Shown here: piece by piece, positions 26,447 through 34,441 of the stretch
Layout of the letters: each line of letters begins with the position of its first letter
How positions within the stretch are numbered: position 1 is the stretch's first letter
NCBI RefSeq assembly: GCF_036345155.1
Contig: NZ_CP107772.1
Span: 3,162,001-3,226,000 of the forward strand
DNA: 64,000 nucleotides
From: Streptomyces sp. NBC_00582
Lineage (GTDB): Bacteria; Actinomycetota; Actinomycetes; Streptomycetales; Streptomycetaceae
Direction: 5' to 3'
Notes under the pieces: generated by a model
Seen by the model: the letters and a program-made list of their open reading frames with translations, nothing else
The model's database searches: none
What the model was told of the DNA's origin: nothing
Translations under genes and position numbers: made by a program

Positions 26447-26650
26447 TCAGGCAATAACGATGTTCTCGGCCGTCGGGCCCTTCTGGCCCTGCGCGATGTC
26501 GAAGGTCACCTTCTGGCCCTCCAGCAGCTCACGGAAGCCCTGGGCGGCGATGTTCGAGTAGTGGGCGAACACATCAGCGCCGCCACCGTCCTGCTCGATG
26601 AAGCCGAATCCCTTTTCCGCGTTGAACCACTTGACGGTACCAGCAGCCAT
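26447..26650 (-). CDS. cspA: CspA-family cold-shock protein
   Basis: A 67-residue single cold-shock domain: [20 protein letters not shown] carries RNP1 (KGFGFI), and DVFAHYSNI carries RNP2. It binds single-stranded RNA and DNA and acts as an RNA chaperone. AGGAGA lies 8 bases before the ATG. A TACTGT box on the minus strand (26826-26821) could be the -10 element, giving a leader of about 165 bases, as is common for cold-shock genes. It precedes the DEAD-box helicase and CBS genes on the same strand but has its own strong terminator. Confidence 0.95.
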   Translation of the reverse strand: MAAGTVKWFNAEKGFGFIEQDGGGADVFAHYSNIAAQGFRELLEGQKVTFDIAQGQKGPTAENIVIA

Positions 26651-27144
26651 GTCTTTTCTCCTTTGGGGCAGTGCATCGGGATCCGCACTGCACGGACCCC
26701 GTGTCGCCGCGATGATCACCCCGCCCGGAAAAAGAACCGGATAACAAAAGTGCTTCCAGTGGCATAGGCGCCGCCGGCGGCAACTTGAAGTTTTGGGAAC
26801 CACAACTGCAACTGAGATCGACAGTAGCACGCCGCAGCGGCCCGTGTACGGTGACGAATCGCATTCCACTTAATGCGGCAGAGAATCTGTCTGCCTGTCC
26901 CGTTGAAATCTCAGCTCGCGGGCACAGATATTGACCCAGCCGAAGCGTAACGTTTCGGGAAGGGGCGCGCCCAGCGGAAGGGCTGCCCCGCCGGGGGATG
27001 GTGCGGGCGGGCGTGGAGATCAGGGAGGCTCCGGCGCACGCCACGGCATTTACCACGCCCCCGGCGCGCACCGCTGACCGGCGAGGGAGGGAGCACACCT
27101 GCCGGCCGAGGACCTGCGCTCCCGGACCTGCACCTACTGACGCG
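26651..27144. other. Intergenic region of about 490 bases upstream of cspA
   Basis: Contains the presumed long 5' leader and promoter of cspA. The segment 26800-26960 is noticeably more AT-rich than the rest of the window. The part 26961-27144 shows nothing recognisable in any frame and separates cspA from the 3' end of the RNA methyltransferase gene. No hairpin terminator was found directly after that gene. Confidence 0.5.
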
Positions 27145-28473
27145 TCAGAGCCCCTTGGCAGCAGGCTCCAAAATCGCCACGCACTCCACGTGCGAGGTCA
27201 TCGGAAACAGATCGAACGCCCGCAGCGTCCGCACCCGGTACCCCCCGTTCCGGAAGTACCCCAGGTCCCGGGCCAGCGCGGCCGGGTCGCAGGCGACGTA
27301 GGCGATGCGGCGGGCGCCCAGGGACACCAGGTGCTCCACCGTCTGACGCCCCGCTCCCGCGCGCGGCGGGTCCAGGACGATCAGGTCGACCTCGGTGATC
27401 CCGGTGCGCGGGAGGACGGATTCGACCTTGCCCTGTTCGATCCGGACCCGGTCGAACTCGGCGAGGTTGTGCCGGGCGTCCTCGACCGCGCGCTTGCCCG
27501 ACTCGATGCCGAGGACCGCGCCCTTCTCACCGAGGCGGTCGGCGAGGGCACCGGCGAAGAGGCCGACGCCGCAGTACAGGTCGAGGGCCGTCTCGCCCTT
27601 GCGGGGCAGCAGGCCCTGCATGACGGCGGTCACCAGGGTGTCCGCGGCCTTCGGATGGACCTGCCAGAAGCCACCGCTGCCGACGCGGTGCGTACGGCCG
27701 TCCGCGCGCTCACGGACGAAGGGGCGCCCGTGGACACGGTGCACGCCTCCGTCCTTCTCCTCCACCCGCATGACCGACACCGGCCGGTCCAGTTCCACGA
27801 GGGGCAGCCGTGCCCCGGGCCGCGGGGTGAGGATGACCTGACGGTCCTGCGAGCCGGTCGCGGAGATCGCCTCGACCGTCGCCATCCCGCTCCAGTCGCG
27901 CTTCTCCACACCGAGCTCGGAGACGCCCTCGGCGGCGATCATGCAGTGGTCGATCCGCTCCACCTCGTGCGAGCGGTGCCGGCGCAGACCGGCGTGGCCC
28001 TCCGCGTCGACCGCGTACTGCACGCGCGTACGCCACTGCGGCACCTGTCCGGCGGGCAGCTTGTCGCCCTCGGCCGGCATCACCGTGCCGTCCCAGCCGG
28101 CCTCCTCCGGGGTGAGGCCCGCGAGCCGCTGGAGCTGCTCGGCGATCACCTCGCCCTTGAGCCGGCGCTGGGCGCCCGGCTTGGCGTGCTGCCAGTCGCA
28201 GCCACCGCAGCGGCCGGGTCCCGCGAAGGGACAGGGGGCCTCGACCCGGTCCTTGGAGGCCTCGATCACCTCGACCGCGTCCGCGCGCAGGAAGCGCGCG
28301 CCCTCCTCGCCCTCCGTCACCCGGGCCACCACCCGCTCACCGGGCAGCGCGTGCCGGACGAACAGCACCTGGCCGGAGTCGGTGCGGGCGATGCAGTGGC
28401 CGCCGTGCGCGACGGGGCCGATCTCGACCTCGTACTCCGTCCCCACCAGGGTCTTCTTCGGTTCTGCCTGCAT
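27145..28473 (-). CDS. TrmA-family class I SAM RNA methyltransferase with TRAM domain
   Basis: A 442-residue RNA (uracil-5-)methyltransferase-like protein. The N-terminal TRAM domain (about 8-68) binds RNA. CPFAGPGRCGGCDWQH holds the Cys residues of a possible iron-sulfur site. LDLYCGVGLFAGAL is the SAM motif, VLDPPRAGAG the catalytic Asp-Pro-Pro, and YVACDPAALARDL the nucleophilic Cys. The C-terminus MTSHVECVAILEP is typical of the family. The ATG at 28473 has no clear ribosome site. The order methyltransferase, APC permease, TrkA, TrkA is the same as Rv2689c-Rv2692 of M. tuberculosis. A degenerate copy of its last codons lies at 12652-12708. Confidence 0.88.
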   Translation of the reverse strand: MQAEPKKTLVGTEYEVEIGPVAHGGHCIARTDSGQVLFVRHALPGERVVARVTEGEEGARFLRADAVEVIEASKDRVEAPCPFAGPGRCGGCDWQHAKPGAQRRLKGEVIAEQLQRLAGLTPEEAGWDGTVMPAEGDKLPAGQVPQWRTRVQYAVDAEGHAGLRRHRSHEVERIDHCMIAAEGVSELGVEKRDWSGMATVEAISATGSQDRQVILTPRPGARLPLVELDRPVSVMRVEEKDGGVHRVHGRPFVRERADGRTHRVGSGGFWQVHPKAADTLVTAVMQGLLPRKGETALDLYCGVGLFAGALADRLGEKGAVLGIESGKRAVEDARHNLAEFDRVRIEQGKVESVLPRTGITEVDLIVLDPPRAGAGRQTVEHLVSLGARRIAYVACDPAALARDLGYFRNGGYRVRTLRAFDLFPMTSHVECVAILEPAAKGL

Positions 28474-28502
28474 GGCGGGGTGACTCCACAACGTCGAACG
28501 AG

Positions 28503-28553
28503 GAACGGCCGGACAACAGCCCACCAGTCTACGTGGCTGTCGTCCGGCCGTTC
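28503..28553 (-). terminator. Terminator of the APC permease gene
   Basis: GAACGGCCGGACaACAGCC (28503-28521) pairs with GGCTGTcGTCCGGCCGTTC (28535-28553): 19 positions with one mismatch and a 13-base loop. It lies 32 bases past the permease stop and just ahead of the methyltransferase start, so the two genes are probably separate units. Confidence 0.8.
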
Positions 28554-28584
28554 ACCGCGTCCCCCTTACGACTGCGTACCGGAA

Positions 28585-30690
28585 CTACGACTCCGTAGGG
28601 GAACCCGAGGCGGAACCTCCGGCGGAACCCGCGGCCCCGGCCGCCGAGCCGGTCGACTCCTTCGTCCGCCCCTGCTCCGCGGGACCGCGCCGCACCGCGC
28701 CGGGCGCGTTCCACTCCTGCCGCTTGCGGGCCCGCATCCGGGCCACCTCGGAGGACTCGAGCTGGTACGGCACGGACGTGACCATGACGCCCGGGGTGAA
28801 CAGCAGCCGGCCCTTCAGCCGCAGCGCGCTCTGGTTGTGCAGCAGATGCTCGTACCAGTGACCGACGACGTACTCCGGGATGATCACCGAGACGGCGGCG
28901 CGCGGCGACTCCTTGCGCAGGCCCTTGACGTACTCGATGATCGGCCGCGTGATCTCGCGGTAGGGCGAGTCGAGGACCTTCAGCGGTACGTCGATCCCGC
29001 GCCGCTCCCACTCCTCGCGCAGCGCCTTCGTCTCCGTCGGGTCGACGTTGACGGTGAGCGCCTCCAGGGTGTCGGAGCGCATCAGCTTGGCGTAGGCGAG
29101 GGCCCGCAGGGTGGGGCGGTGGATCTTGGAGATCAGCACGACGGAGTGCACGCGGGACGGCCGTACGCTGTCGTCGCTCGGGCCCTCCGGGGCGGCGATC
29201 TCGTCGGCCACCCGGTCGTAGTGCTTACGGATCGCCGTCATCGTCGCGTAGAAGATCACCATGCCGAGCAGGGCGACCCAGGCGCCGTGCGTGAACTTGG
29301 TGACGAGGACGACCACCAGGACGAGTCCGGTGAAGAAGGCGCCGAAGGCGTTGATCGCCCGGGAGCGGACCATGTGGCGGCGCTTGGCCTGGTCGGTCTC
29401 GGTGGCCAGATGGCGGTTCCAGTGGCGGACCATGCCGGTCTGGCTGAGCGTGAAGGACACGAAGACGCCGACGATGTAGAGCTGGATCAGCCGGGTGGAG
29501 TCGGCGCCGTAGATGATGATCAGGAAGGTGGCCGCGCCGGCCAGCAGCACGATGCCGTTGGAGAAGGCGAGCCGGTCGCCGCGGGTGTGGAGCTGGCGGG
29601 GCAGATAGCGGTCCTGGGCGAGGATCGAGCCGAGCACCGGGAAGCCGTTGTAGGCGGTGTTGGCGGCGAGGAAGAGGACCAGCGCGGTGGCCGCCGCGAG
29701 CACGACGAAGAAGAAGCTGCCCTTGCCGAAGACGGCCTCGGCGACCTGGGTGATCACCGGGTTCTGGACGTAGTCCGCGCCGACGGCGGCGCCGTTCTTC
29801 AGCAGGTCGACGGCCGGGTTCTCGGCCATGCGGACGTCGGTGGTCAGGGCGAGCACGATGATGCCGCAGAACATGGTGACGGCCAGCAGGCCCATCGCCG
29901 CGAGCGTGGTCGCCGCGTTCTTCGACTTGGGCTTGCGGAAGGCCGGGACACCGTTGGAGATCGCCTCGACACCGGTGAGCGCCGCACAGCCGGAGGAGAA
30001 GGCGCGCAGCATCAGGAAGACCAGGGCGAAACCGGCGAGGCCCTGGTGCTCGGCCCTGATGGTGTACTCGGCGGTCGGCGCCCGCATGGTGTCGCCGAGG
30101 ACGAGCCCGCGGAACGCGCCCCACGCGATCATGATGAACACGCCCGCGACGAACACGTACGTCGGGATCGCGAAGAGCTTCCCCGACTCCTTGACCCCGC
30201 GCAGGTTCATCAGCGTCAGCAGGACGACGACGGCGACGGCGCAGATCACCTTGTGCTCGACCACGAAGGGGACCGCGGAGCCCAGGTTCTCGATGCCGGA
30301 GGCGATGGACACGGCGACGGTCAGGACGTAGTCGACGAGCAGGGCGCTCGCGACGGTCAGACCGGCCTTGGCTCCGAGGTTGGTGGTGGCGACCTCGTAG
30401 TCACCGCCGCCGCTCGGGTAGGCGTGGACGTTCTGCCGGTAGGAGGCGACCACCGTGAACATCAGCACCACGACCGCGAGGGCGATCCACGGGCTGAAGT
30501 GGTAGGCCGACACGCCCGCGATGGAGAGGACCAGCAGCACCTCCCCGGGCGCGTAGGCCACGGAGGACAGCGGGTCGGAAGCGAAGACGGGCAGGGCGAT
30601 GCGCTTCGGCAGGAGCGTTTCTCCGAGCCGATCACTGCGCAGTGCGCGCCCGATCAGGATCCGTTTGGGCACGTCGGTCAGTTTGGACAC
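28585..30690 (-). CDS. APC-family permease, KimA-like potassium transporter
   Basis: A 701-residue transporter with about 12 membrane helices (about residues 30-480) and a cytoplasmic C-terminal domain resembling the universal-stress-like domain of KimA. The first helix region KRIALPVFASDPLSSVAYAPGE and ENLGSAVPF are characteristic. The last 45 residues are low-complexity Gly/Ala/Ser. KimA relatives take up K+ by proton symport. The adjoining divergent trkA pair supports K+ transport here. The GTG at 30690 is chosen because TACGAT (30704-30699) sits 8 bases upstream and suggests a leaderless transcript; an ATG at 30729 is less likely. Substrate is inferred, not shown. Confidence 0.82.
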   Translation of the reverse strand: MSKLTDVPKRILIGRALRSDRLGETLLPKRIALPVFASDPLSSVAYAPGEVLLVLSIAGVSAYHFSPWIALAVVVLMFTVVASYRQNVHAYPSGGGDYEVATTNLGAKAGLTVASALLVDYVLTVAVSIASGIENLGSAVPFVVEHKVICAVAVVVLLTLMNLRGVKESGKLFAIPTYVFVAGVFIMIAWGAFRGLVLGDTMRAPTAEYTIRAEHQGLAGFALVFLMLRAFSSGCAALTGVEAISNGVPAFRKPKSKNAATTLAAMGLLAVTMFCGIIVLALTTDVRMAENPAVDLLKNGAAVGADYVQNPVITQVAEAVFGKGSFFFVVLAAATALVLFLAANTAYNGFPVLGSILAQDRYLPRQLHTRGDRLAFSNGIVLLAGAATFLIIIYGADSTRLIQLYIVGVFVSFTLSQTGMVRHWNRHLATETDQAKRRHMVRSRAINAFGAFFTGLVLVVVLVTKFTHGAWVALLGMVIFYATMTAIRKHYDRVADEIAAPEGPSDDSVRPSRVHSVVLISKIHRPTLRALAYAKLMRSDTLEALTVNVDPTETKALREEWERRGIDVPLKVLDSPYREITRPIIEYVKGLRKESPRAAVSVIIPEYVVGHWYEHLLHNQSALRLKGRLLFTPGVMVTSVPYQLESSEVARMRARKRQEWNAPGAVRRGPAEQGRTKESTGSAAGAAGSAGGSASGSPTES

Positions 30691-30874
30691 AACAGAGGAT
30701 CGTATGCCTTCGAACTGGGGCGCGCCCACCCTCCCCCGGGGTGAGCCGGGTGCCGGAGCACCGCATCTGCCTCACGAGTGAAATCGGCCACGCGTCGGCT
30801 GCGGATTCCGCAGCGGCCTCGATCGTCATGCCTATATGACAAACCCCGCCCCGCCGCCACTCATCGGAGGTTCC

Positions 30875-30970
30875 ATGCACACGACCGCGGAGTTGATCGG
30901 CGCCGCCGGCAGTCTCGTCGGCCTCGGAATCCTTACCTTTCTCAGTCTCTGGAGCATCAGCCGCCGCTGA
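30875..30970 (+). CDS. 31-residue single-helix membrane peptide
   Basis: An ATG at 30875 is preceded by GGAGG with a 4-base spacer and opens a 31-codon frame: MHTTAELIGAAGSLVGLG then ILTFLSLWSISRR and a TGA. The middle 20 residues (about 7-27) form one hydrophobic helix rich in Gly, Leu and Ile, and the C-terminal Arg-Arg would face the cytoplasm. Size and shape recall KdpF-type transporter peptides, though there is no sequence match. It lies between the divergent KimA-like permease and the trkA pair, 134 bases before trkA, so it may be the first gene of that operon. Function unknown. Confidence 0.65.
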   Translation: MHTTAELIGAAGSLVGLGILTFLSLWSISRR

Positions 30971-31104
30971 TCGCGCAAACCCCCGCACAGGGGTGGGCTG
31001 CACGGACCGCGCGTGTGTAGCTTGGGCGACGGTCTGAGACCCTGTTCAAAGCCAGGCCAGAAAAGTATTTGACTTCTTGACTTCTTTACCTCGGAAGGAC
31101 GGTC

Positions 31105-31773
31105 GTGCACATCGTCATCATGGGCTGCGGCAGAGTGGGTTCCGCTCTCGCGCAGACCCTGGAGCAACAGGGGCACACGGTCGCCGTGATCGACCAGGAC
31201 CCCACCGCCTTCCGACGACTGGGCTCCGGGTTCGGCGGCCGTCGTGTCACCGGCGTCGGCTTCGACCAGGACACCCTGCGCGAGGCGGGCATCGAGGAGG
31301 CCGGCGCGTTCGCCGCCGTCTCCAGCGGCGACAACTCCAACATCATCGCCGCCCGGGTGGCGCGCGAGATGTTCGGCATCGAGAACGTCGCCGCCCGGAT
31401 CTACGACCCGCGGCGCGCCGAGGTCTACCAGCGCCTGGGCATCCCCACCGTCGCCACCGTCCGCTGGACGGCCGACCAGATGCTGCGCCGGCTGCTGCCC
31501 TCGGGCGCCGAGCCGCTGTGGCGCGACCCCACCGGCGGCGTCCAGCTCGCCGAGGTGCACGCCGCCCCCTCCTGGGTCGGCCACAAGATCAGCAAGCTCC
31601 AGGAGGAGACGGGCGTCCGGGTGGCGTTCCTGACCCGCCTCGGAGAGGCGATGCTGCCCACCTCGCAGACGGTGCTCCAGGAGGGCGACCTCGTGCATGT
31701 GATGATGCGTACCGACGAGGTCGAGAAGGTCGAGGCGTCGTTCGCCGAGGGCCCCCAGGAAGGCGGTCACTGA
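31105..31773 (+). CDS. trkA: TrkA-family potassium uptake regulator (first copy, CeoB-like)
   Basis: A 222-residue cytoplasmic regulator with an N-terminal RCK/TrkA-N domain, MHIVIMGCGRVGSALAQTL (Rossmann GxGxxG, binds NAD(H) or ATP), and a C-terminal TrkA-C domain from about residue 140. Such proteins form gating rings on K+ channels or transporters. The GTG at 31105 has CGGAAGGA upstream. The next trkA overlaps its stop (TGATG). The pair corresponds to ceoB/ceoC of mycobacteria, where no TrkH-type pore is adjacent; here the likely partner is the KimA-like permease. Confidence 0.92.
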   Translation: MHIVIMGCGRVGSALAQTLEQQGHTVAVIDQDPTAFRRLGSGFGGRRVTGVGFDQDTLREAGIEEAGAFAAVSSGDNSNIIAARVAREMFGIENVAARIYDPRRAEVYQRLGIPTVATVRWTADQMLRRLLPSGAEPLWRDPTGGVQLAEVHAAPSWVGHKISKLQEETGVRVAFLTRLGEAMLPTSQTVLQEGDLVHVMMRTDEVEKVEASFAEGPQEGGH

Positions 31774-32441
31774 TGAGGGTCGCCATCGCCGGAGCCGGTG
31801 CCGTCGGCCGCTCGATCGCGGGCGAGTTGCTGGAGAACGGCCACGAGGTCCTGCTCGTCGACAAGGCGCCGACCGCCATCTCGGTCGAGCGCGTCCCCCA
31901 GGCGGAGTGGCTGCTCGCCGACGCCTGCGAGATCACCTCCCTCGACGAGGCGGCGCTCCAGCGCTGCAACGTCGTCATCGCCGCCACGGGCGACGACAAG
32001 GTCAACCTGGTCGTCTCGCTCCTGGCCAAGACGGAGTACGGCGTCCCGCGCGTCGTCGCCCGCGTCAACAACCCCAAGAACGAGTGGCTCTTCAACGAGT
32101 CCTGGGGCGTCGACGTCGCCGTCTCCACCCCGCGTCTGATGTCCGCCCTGGTCGAGGAAGCCGTCTCGGTCGGTGACCTGGTCCGCCTCCTCCGCTTCAG
32201 CCACGGGGACGCCAACCTCGTCGAACTGACCCTCCCCGAGGAGTCGGCCCTGGCCGGCACCCAGGTCGGTGACGTCGAATGGCCCGAGGACACCTCCCTG
32301 GTCACCATCATCCGCGGCACCAGGGTCCTCACCCCGACCAGGGAGGACTCCCTGGAACCGGGCGACGAACTGCTCTTCGTGGCCGCACAGGCACGGGAGG
32401 AGCAGCTGGAGGACCTGCTGTCGGTACGGCGCGACACGTAA
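31773..32441 (+). CDS. trkA: TrkA-family potassium uptake regulator (second copy, CeoC-like)
   Basis: A 222-residue paralogue of the preceding gene: MRVAIAGAGAVGRSIAGELL is the nucleotide-binding motif, VVIAATGDDKVNLVVSLLA follows in the same fold, and LPEESALAGTQVGDVEWPE begins the C-terminal TrkA-C domain. Translation is coupled, the ATG sharing bases with the upstream stop. Two different subunits suggest a heteromeric gating ring. A dispersed intergenic repeat with a stem-loop follows the gene and separates it from the convergent DUF3159 gene. Confidence 0.92.
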   Translation: MRVAIAGAGAVGRSIAGELLENGHEVLLVDKAPTAISVERVPQAEWLLADACEITSLDEAALQRCNVVIAATGDDKVNLVVSLLAKTEYGVPRVVARVNNPKNEWLFNESWGVDVAVSTPRLMSALVEEAVSVGDLVRLLRFSHGDANLVELTLPEESALAGTQVGDVEWPEDTSLVTIIRGTRVLTPTREDSLEPGDELLFVAAQAREEQLEDLLSVRRDT

Positions 32442-32443
32442 GC

Positions 32444-32510
32444 CCGTCCGGCGTTTGAGAGCGAGGCCCGTTCGGGGCCGGAGCGGGGGTCCGGGGGCGG
32501 CAGCCCCCAG
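32444..32510. repeat. Dispersed Streptomyces intergenic repeat with stem-loop
   Basis: GTCCGGCGTTTGAGAGCGAG followed by GGCCCGTTCGGGGCC and GGGGGCGGCAGCCCCC matches an intergenic sequence I recall occurring many times in Streptomyces genomes. GGGGGC/GCCCCC (32493-32508) forms a tight hairpin that may terminate both convergent genes. Copy number in this genome cannot be judged; this is the only copy seen in the window. Confidence 0.6.
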
Positions 32511-32513
32511 GCC

Positions 32514-33272
32514 TCAGCCGTCCCGACGGTGCCTACCACCGGCGGCCTCCGCGGCGGCCTTCCGCTCGGCCTCCGCCTTCTCCTCCGCCTCCATCTCCGC
32601 GAACACGTCGATGGGCGCGGGCGCCTTCGCGAGGAAGACCCAGGTCAGCCAGACGGCCAGCAGGAAGGGCGGGATCTTCAGGGCGACCAGCACCCAGCCG
32701 AGCTGTGCGGTGTTGGCCCACCAGTAGAGCGGGAAGAGGATCGCGCACTTGGCGAGCAGGATCAGGCCCCAGGCCCAGCTCGCCTTGGCGTAGGCCTTCT
32801 TGCGGCCCGGGTTGCGGGTGCGCCAGGAGAGGTTCTCCTTGAAGACCGGGCCGAGGATCAGACCGATCAGCGGGACCCCGCACAGGGTCGTGATGATGTA
32901 CGCCAGCGCCAGACCCAGCGTGTAGAGCATGCCGGGGAGGTAGAAGTCCTTGGCGTTGCCGGTCATCATCGCGAAGACGACACCGAAGGCGACCCCGAAG
33001 ACCCCGCTGAAGGCGTGCTTGACCGTGTCCTTCATCGCCAGCCGGACCACGACCAGGACCAGCGACACCGCGAGCGCGGCGATCGCGGACATGTGCAGGT
33101 CCTTGTTGATCGTGAAGATGGTGACGAAGAGCAGGCCGGGCACGACCGTCTCGATCATGCCCCGCAGCCCGCCGAACGCCTCGAACAGGGCGGCCTCGGT
33201 CACCGCCCGGGCGTCGGCCGCGGCGGTGTCCTCCGCGGTCGTGTCTTCGGTCGGCTTGTCGAGCGACGTCAC
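32514..33272 (-). CDS. DUF3159 membrane protein
   Basis: A 252-residue protein with five to six hydrophobic segments between about residues 40 and 220 and charged ends; the C-terminal 35 residues are Glu/Ala/Lys-rich. FEAFGGLRGMIETVVPGLLF is the conserved start of DUF3159. Its function is not known. GTG at 33272 begins 3 bases after the stop of the OB-fold gene, so the two are one operon, as in mycobacteria (Rv2693c-Rv2694c). Position beside the trkA genes is conserved, which hints at a link with ion homeostasis, but this is only an inference. Confidence 0.85.
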   Translation of the reverse strand: MTSLDKPTEDTTAEDTAAADARAVTEAALFEAFGGLRGMIETVVPGLLFVTIFTINKDLHMSAIAALAVSLVLVVVRLAMKDTVKHAFSGVFGVAFGVVFAMMTGNAKDFYLPGMLYTLGLALAYIITTLCGVPLIGLILGPVFKENLSWRTRNPGRKKAYAKASWAWGLILLAKCAILFPLYWWANTAQLGWVLVALKIPPFLLAVWLTWVFLAKAPAPIDVFAEMEAEEKAEAERKAAAEAAGGRHRRDG

Positions 33273-33275
33273 CGG

Positions 33276-33674
33276 CTACTCCCTACCGAGGGGTCTCAGT
33301 TCGTACTTCGGGTTGAACAGCACCCGGCGGCCTCTGCTCATGGAGACCCGGCCCGATGCGATGAGCCTGCGCCCCGGCTCTATCCCCACGATGGAGCGCC
33401 TGCCCAGCCACACCACGTCCAGCGCGGCGCTGCCGTCGAACAGTTCGGCCTCCAGGGCCGGCACTCCGGCGCGCGGACGCAGGGTGACCGTGCGCAAGGT
33501 ACCAGTAACCGTGACGATCTGCCGGTCCTGGCAGTCGCCGATCCGGACGCATCCGGCCGTCTCGGCGTCCTCCCGCAGCTCCTGGGACTCCAGGTCCTCC
33601 TGGGACGAGGAGAGCCGGTCGAGCATGCGCCGGAACCGGCCCACCGGCTTTTCGGAACGCGGAACACCACTCAT
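33276..33674 (-). CDS. OB-fold nucleic-acid-binding domain protein
   Basis: A 132-residue protein with a single OB-fold: VTVTGTLRTVTLRPRAGVP, ALEAELFDGSAALDVVWLG and IEPGRRLIASGRVS follow the RecG-wedge/tRNA-anti type of OB strand pattern. It probably binds nucleic acid. The ATG at 33674 has no Shine-Dalgarno; TACCCT 9 bases upstream (minus strand, 33688-33683) suggests a leaderless transcript. It heads a two-gene unit with DUF3159. Confidence 0.78.
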   Translation of the reverse strand: MSGVPRSEKPVGRFRRMLDRLSSSQEDLESQELREDAETAGCVRIGDCQDRQIVTVTGTLRTVTLRPRAGVPALEAELFDGSAALDVVWLGRRSIVGIEPGRRLIASGRVSMSRGRRVLFNPKYELRPLGRE

Positions 33675-33724
33675 GTCTGAAGGGTACCGGGGCCCGCCGA
33701 CACGGCCGTAACGCGTCCCACGGC

Positions 33725-34441
33725 TCACTTCTCGAAGCGGTAGCCCATCCCCGGCTCGGTGATGAAGTGCTTCGGATGCGACGGGTCCGCCTCCAGCTTC
33801 CGTCTGAGCTGCGCCATGTAGACCCTCAGGTAGTTCGTCTCCGTCCCGTACGACGGCCCCCACACCTCCTGCAGCAACTGCTTCTGGCCGACCAGGCGTC
33901 CGGTGTTGCGCACCAGCACCTCCAGCAGATGCCACTCGGTGGGGGTGAGCCGGACGTCCCTCCCGGCACGGTGCACCTTCTTCGCGGCGAGGTCGACGGT
34001 GAACCCGTCGGTCTCCACCAGCACGTCGTCCTCGCCGCCCCCGGCCGGCTCGGCCCGTCGCACGGCGGCCCGCAGCCGGGCCAGCAGCTCGTCCATGCCG
34101 AAGGGCTTGGTGACGTAGTCGTCGGCGCCCGCGTCCAGCGCCTGGACCTTCTCGTCCGAGGAGTGCCGGGCCGACAGCACCAGGATCGGCACCCGGGTCC
34201 AGCCCCGCAGCCCCCTGATCACCTCGACGCCGTCCATGTCGGGCAGTCCCAGGTCGAGGACCACGACGTCCGGGTGGCGGGCGGCGGCCAGCTTGAGCGC
34301 GGTGGCACCGTCGTGGGCGGCGTCGACCTCGTACTTGCGCGCCTTGAGGTTGATCACGAGGGCCCGCACGATCTGCGGCTCGTCATCGACCACGAGCACC
34401 CTCGTGCCGATCTGCGAGCTTCCCCCAGCCGGGCTCACCAT
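33725..34441 (-). CDS. kdpE: KdpE response regulator
   Basis: A 238-residue OmpR-type response regulator that activates K+ transport genes under K+ limitation. The receiver domain has VLVVDDEPQIVRAL, phospho-acceptor VVVLDLGLPDMDG and the conserved Lys in DDYVTKPFG. The DNA-binding winged helix begins near residue 140 (LTPTEWHLLEVLVRN) and ends ETNYLRVYMAQLRRKLE. The ATG at 34441 has AAGGGTGG upstream and overlaps the end of kdpD by 7 bases. The kdpFABC genes it would normally control are not next to it. Confidence 0.92.
   Translation of the reverse strand: MVSPAGGSSQIGTRVLVVDDEPQIVRALVINLKARKYEVDAAHDGATALKLAAARHPDVVVLDLGLPDMDGVEVIRGLRGWTRVPILVLSARHSSDEKVQALDAGADDYVTKPFGMDELLARLRAAVRRAEPAGGGEDDVLVETDGFTVDLAAKKVHRAGRDVRLTPTEWHLLEVLVRNTGRLVGQKQLLQEVWGPSYGTETNYLRVYMAQLRRKLEADPSHPKHFITEPGMGYRFEK

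Noticed and set aside
12652..27199. Direct repeat of the methyltransferase 3' end as attachment sites of a 14-kb integrative element
   Set aside because: The two copies agree in only about 29 of 38 bases, with many wobble-position changes, and the interval holds cold-shock genes that look like core genes. A recent att duplication would be nearly identical, and no integrase is present.
26998..30744. A plus-strand open frame of 1248 codons opposite the methyltransferase and permease genes
   Set aside because: The product is His/Asp/Arg/Gly-rich low-complexity sequence, typical of the reverse frame of GC-rich genes.
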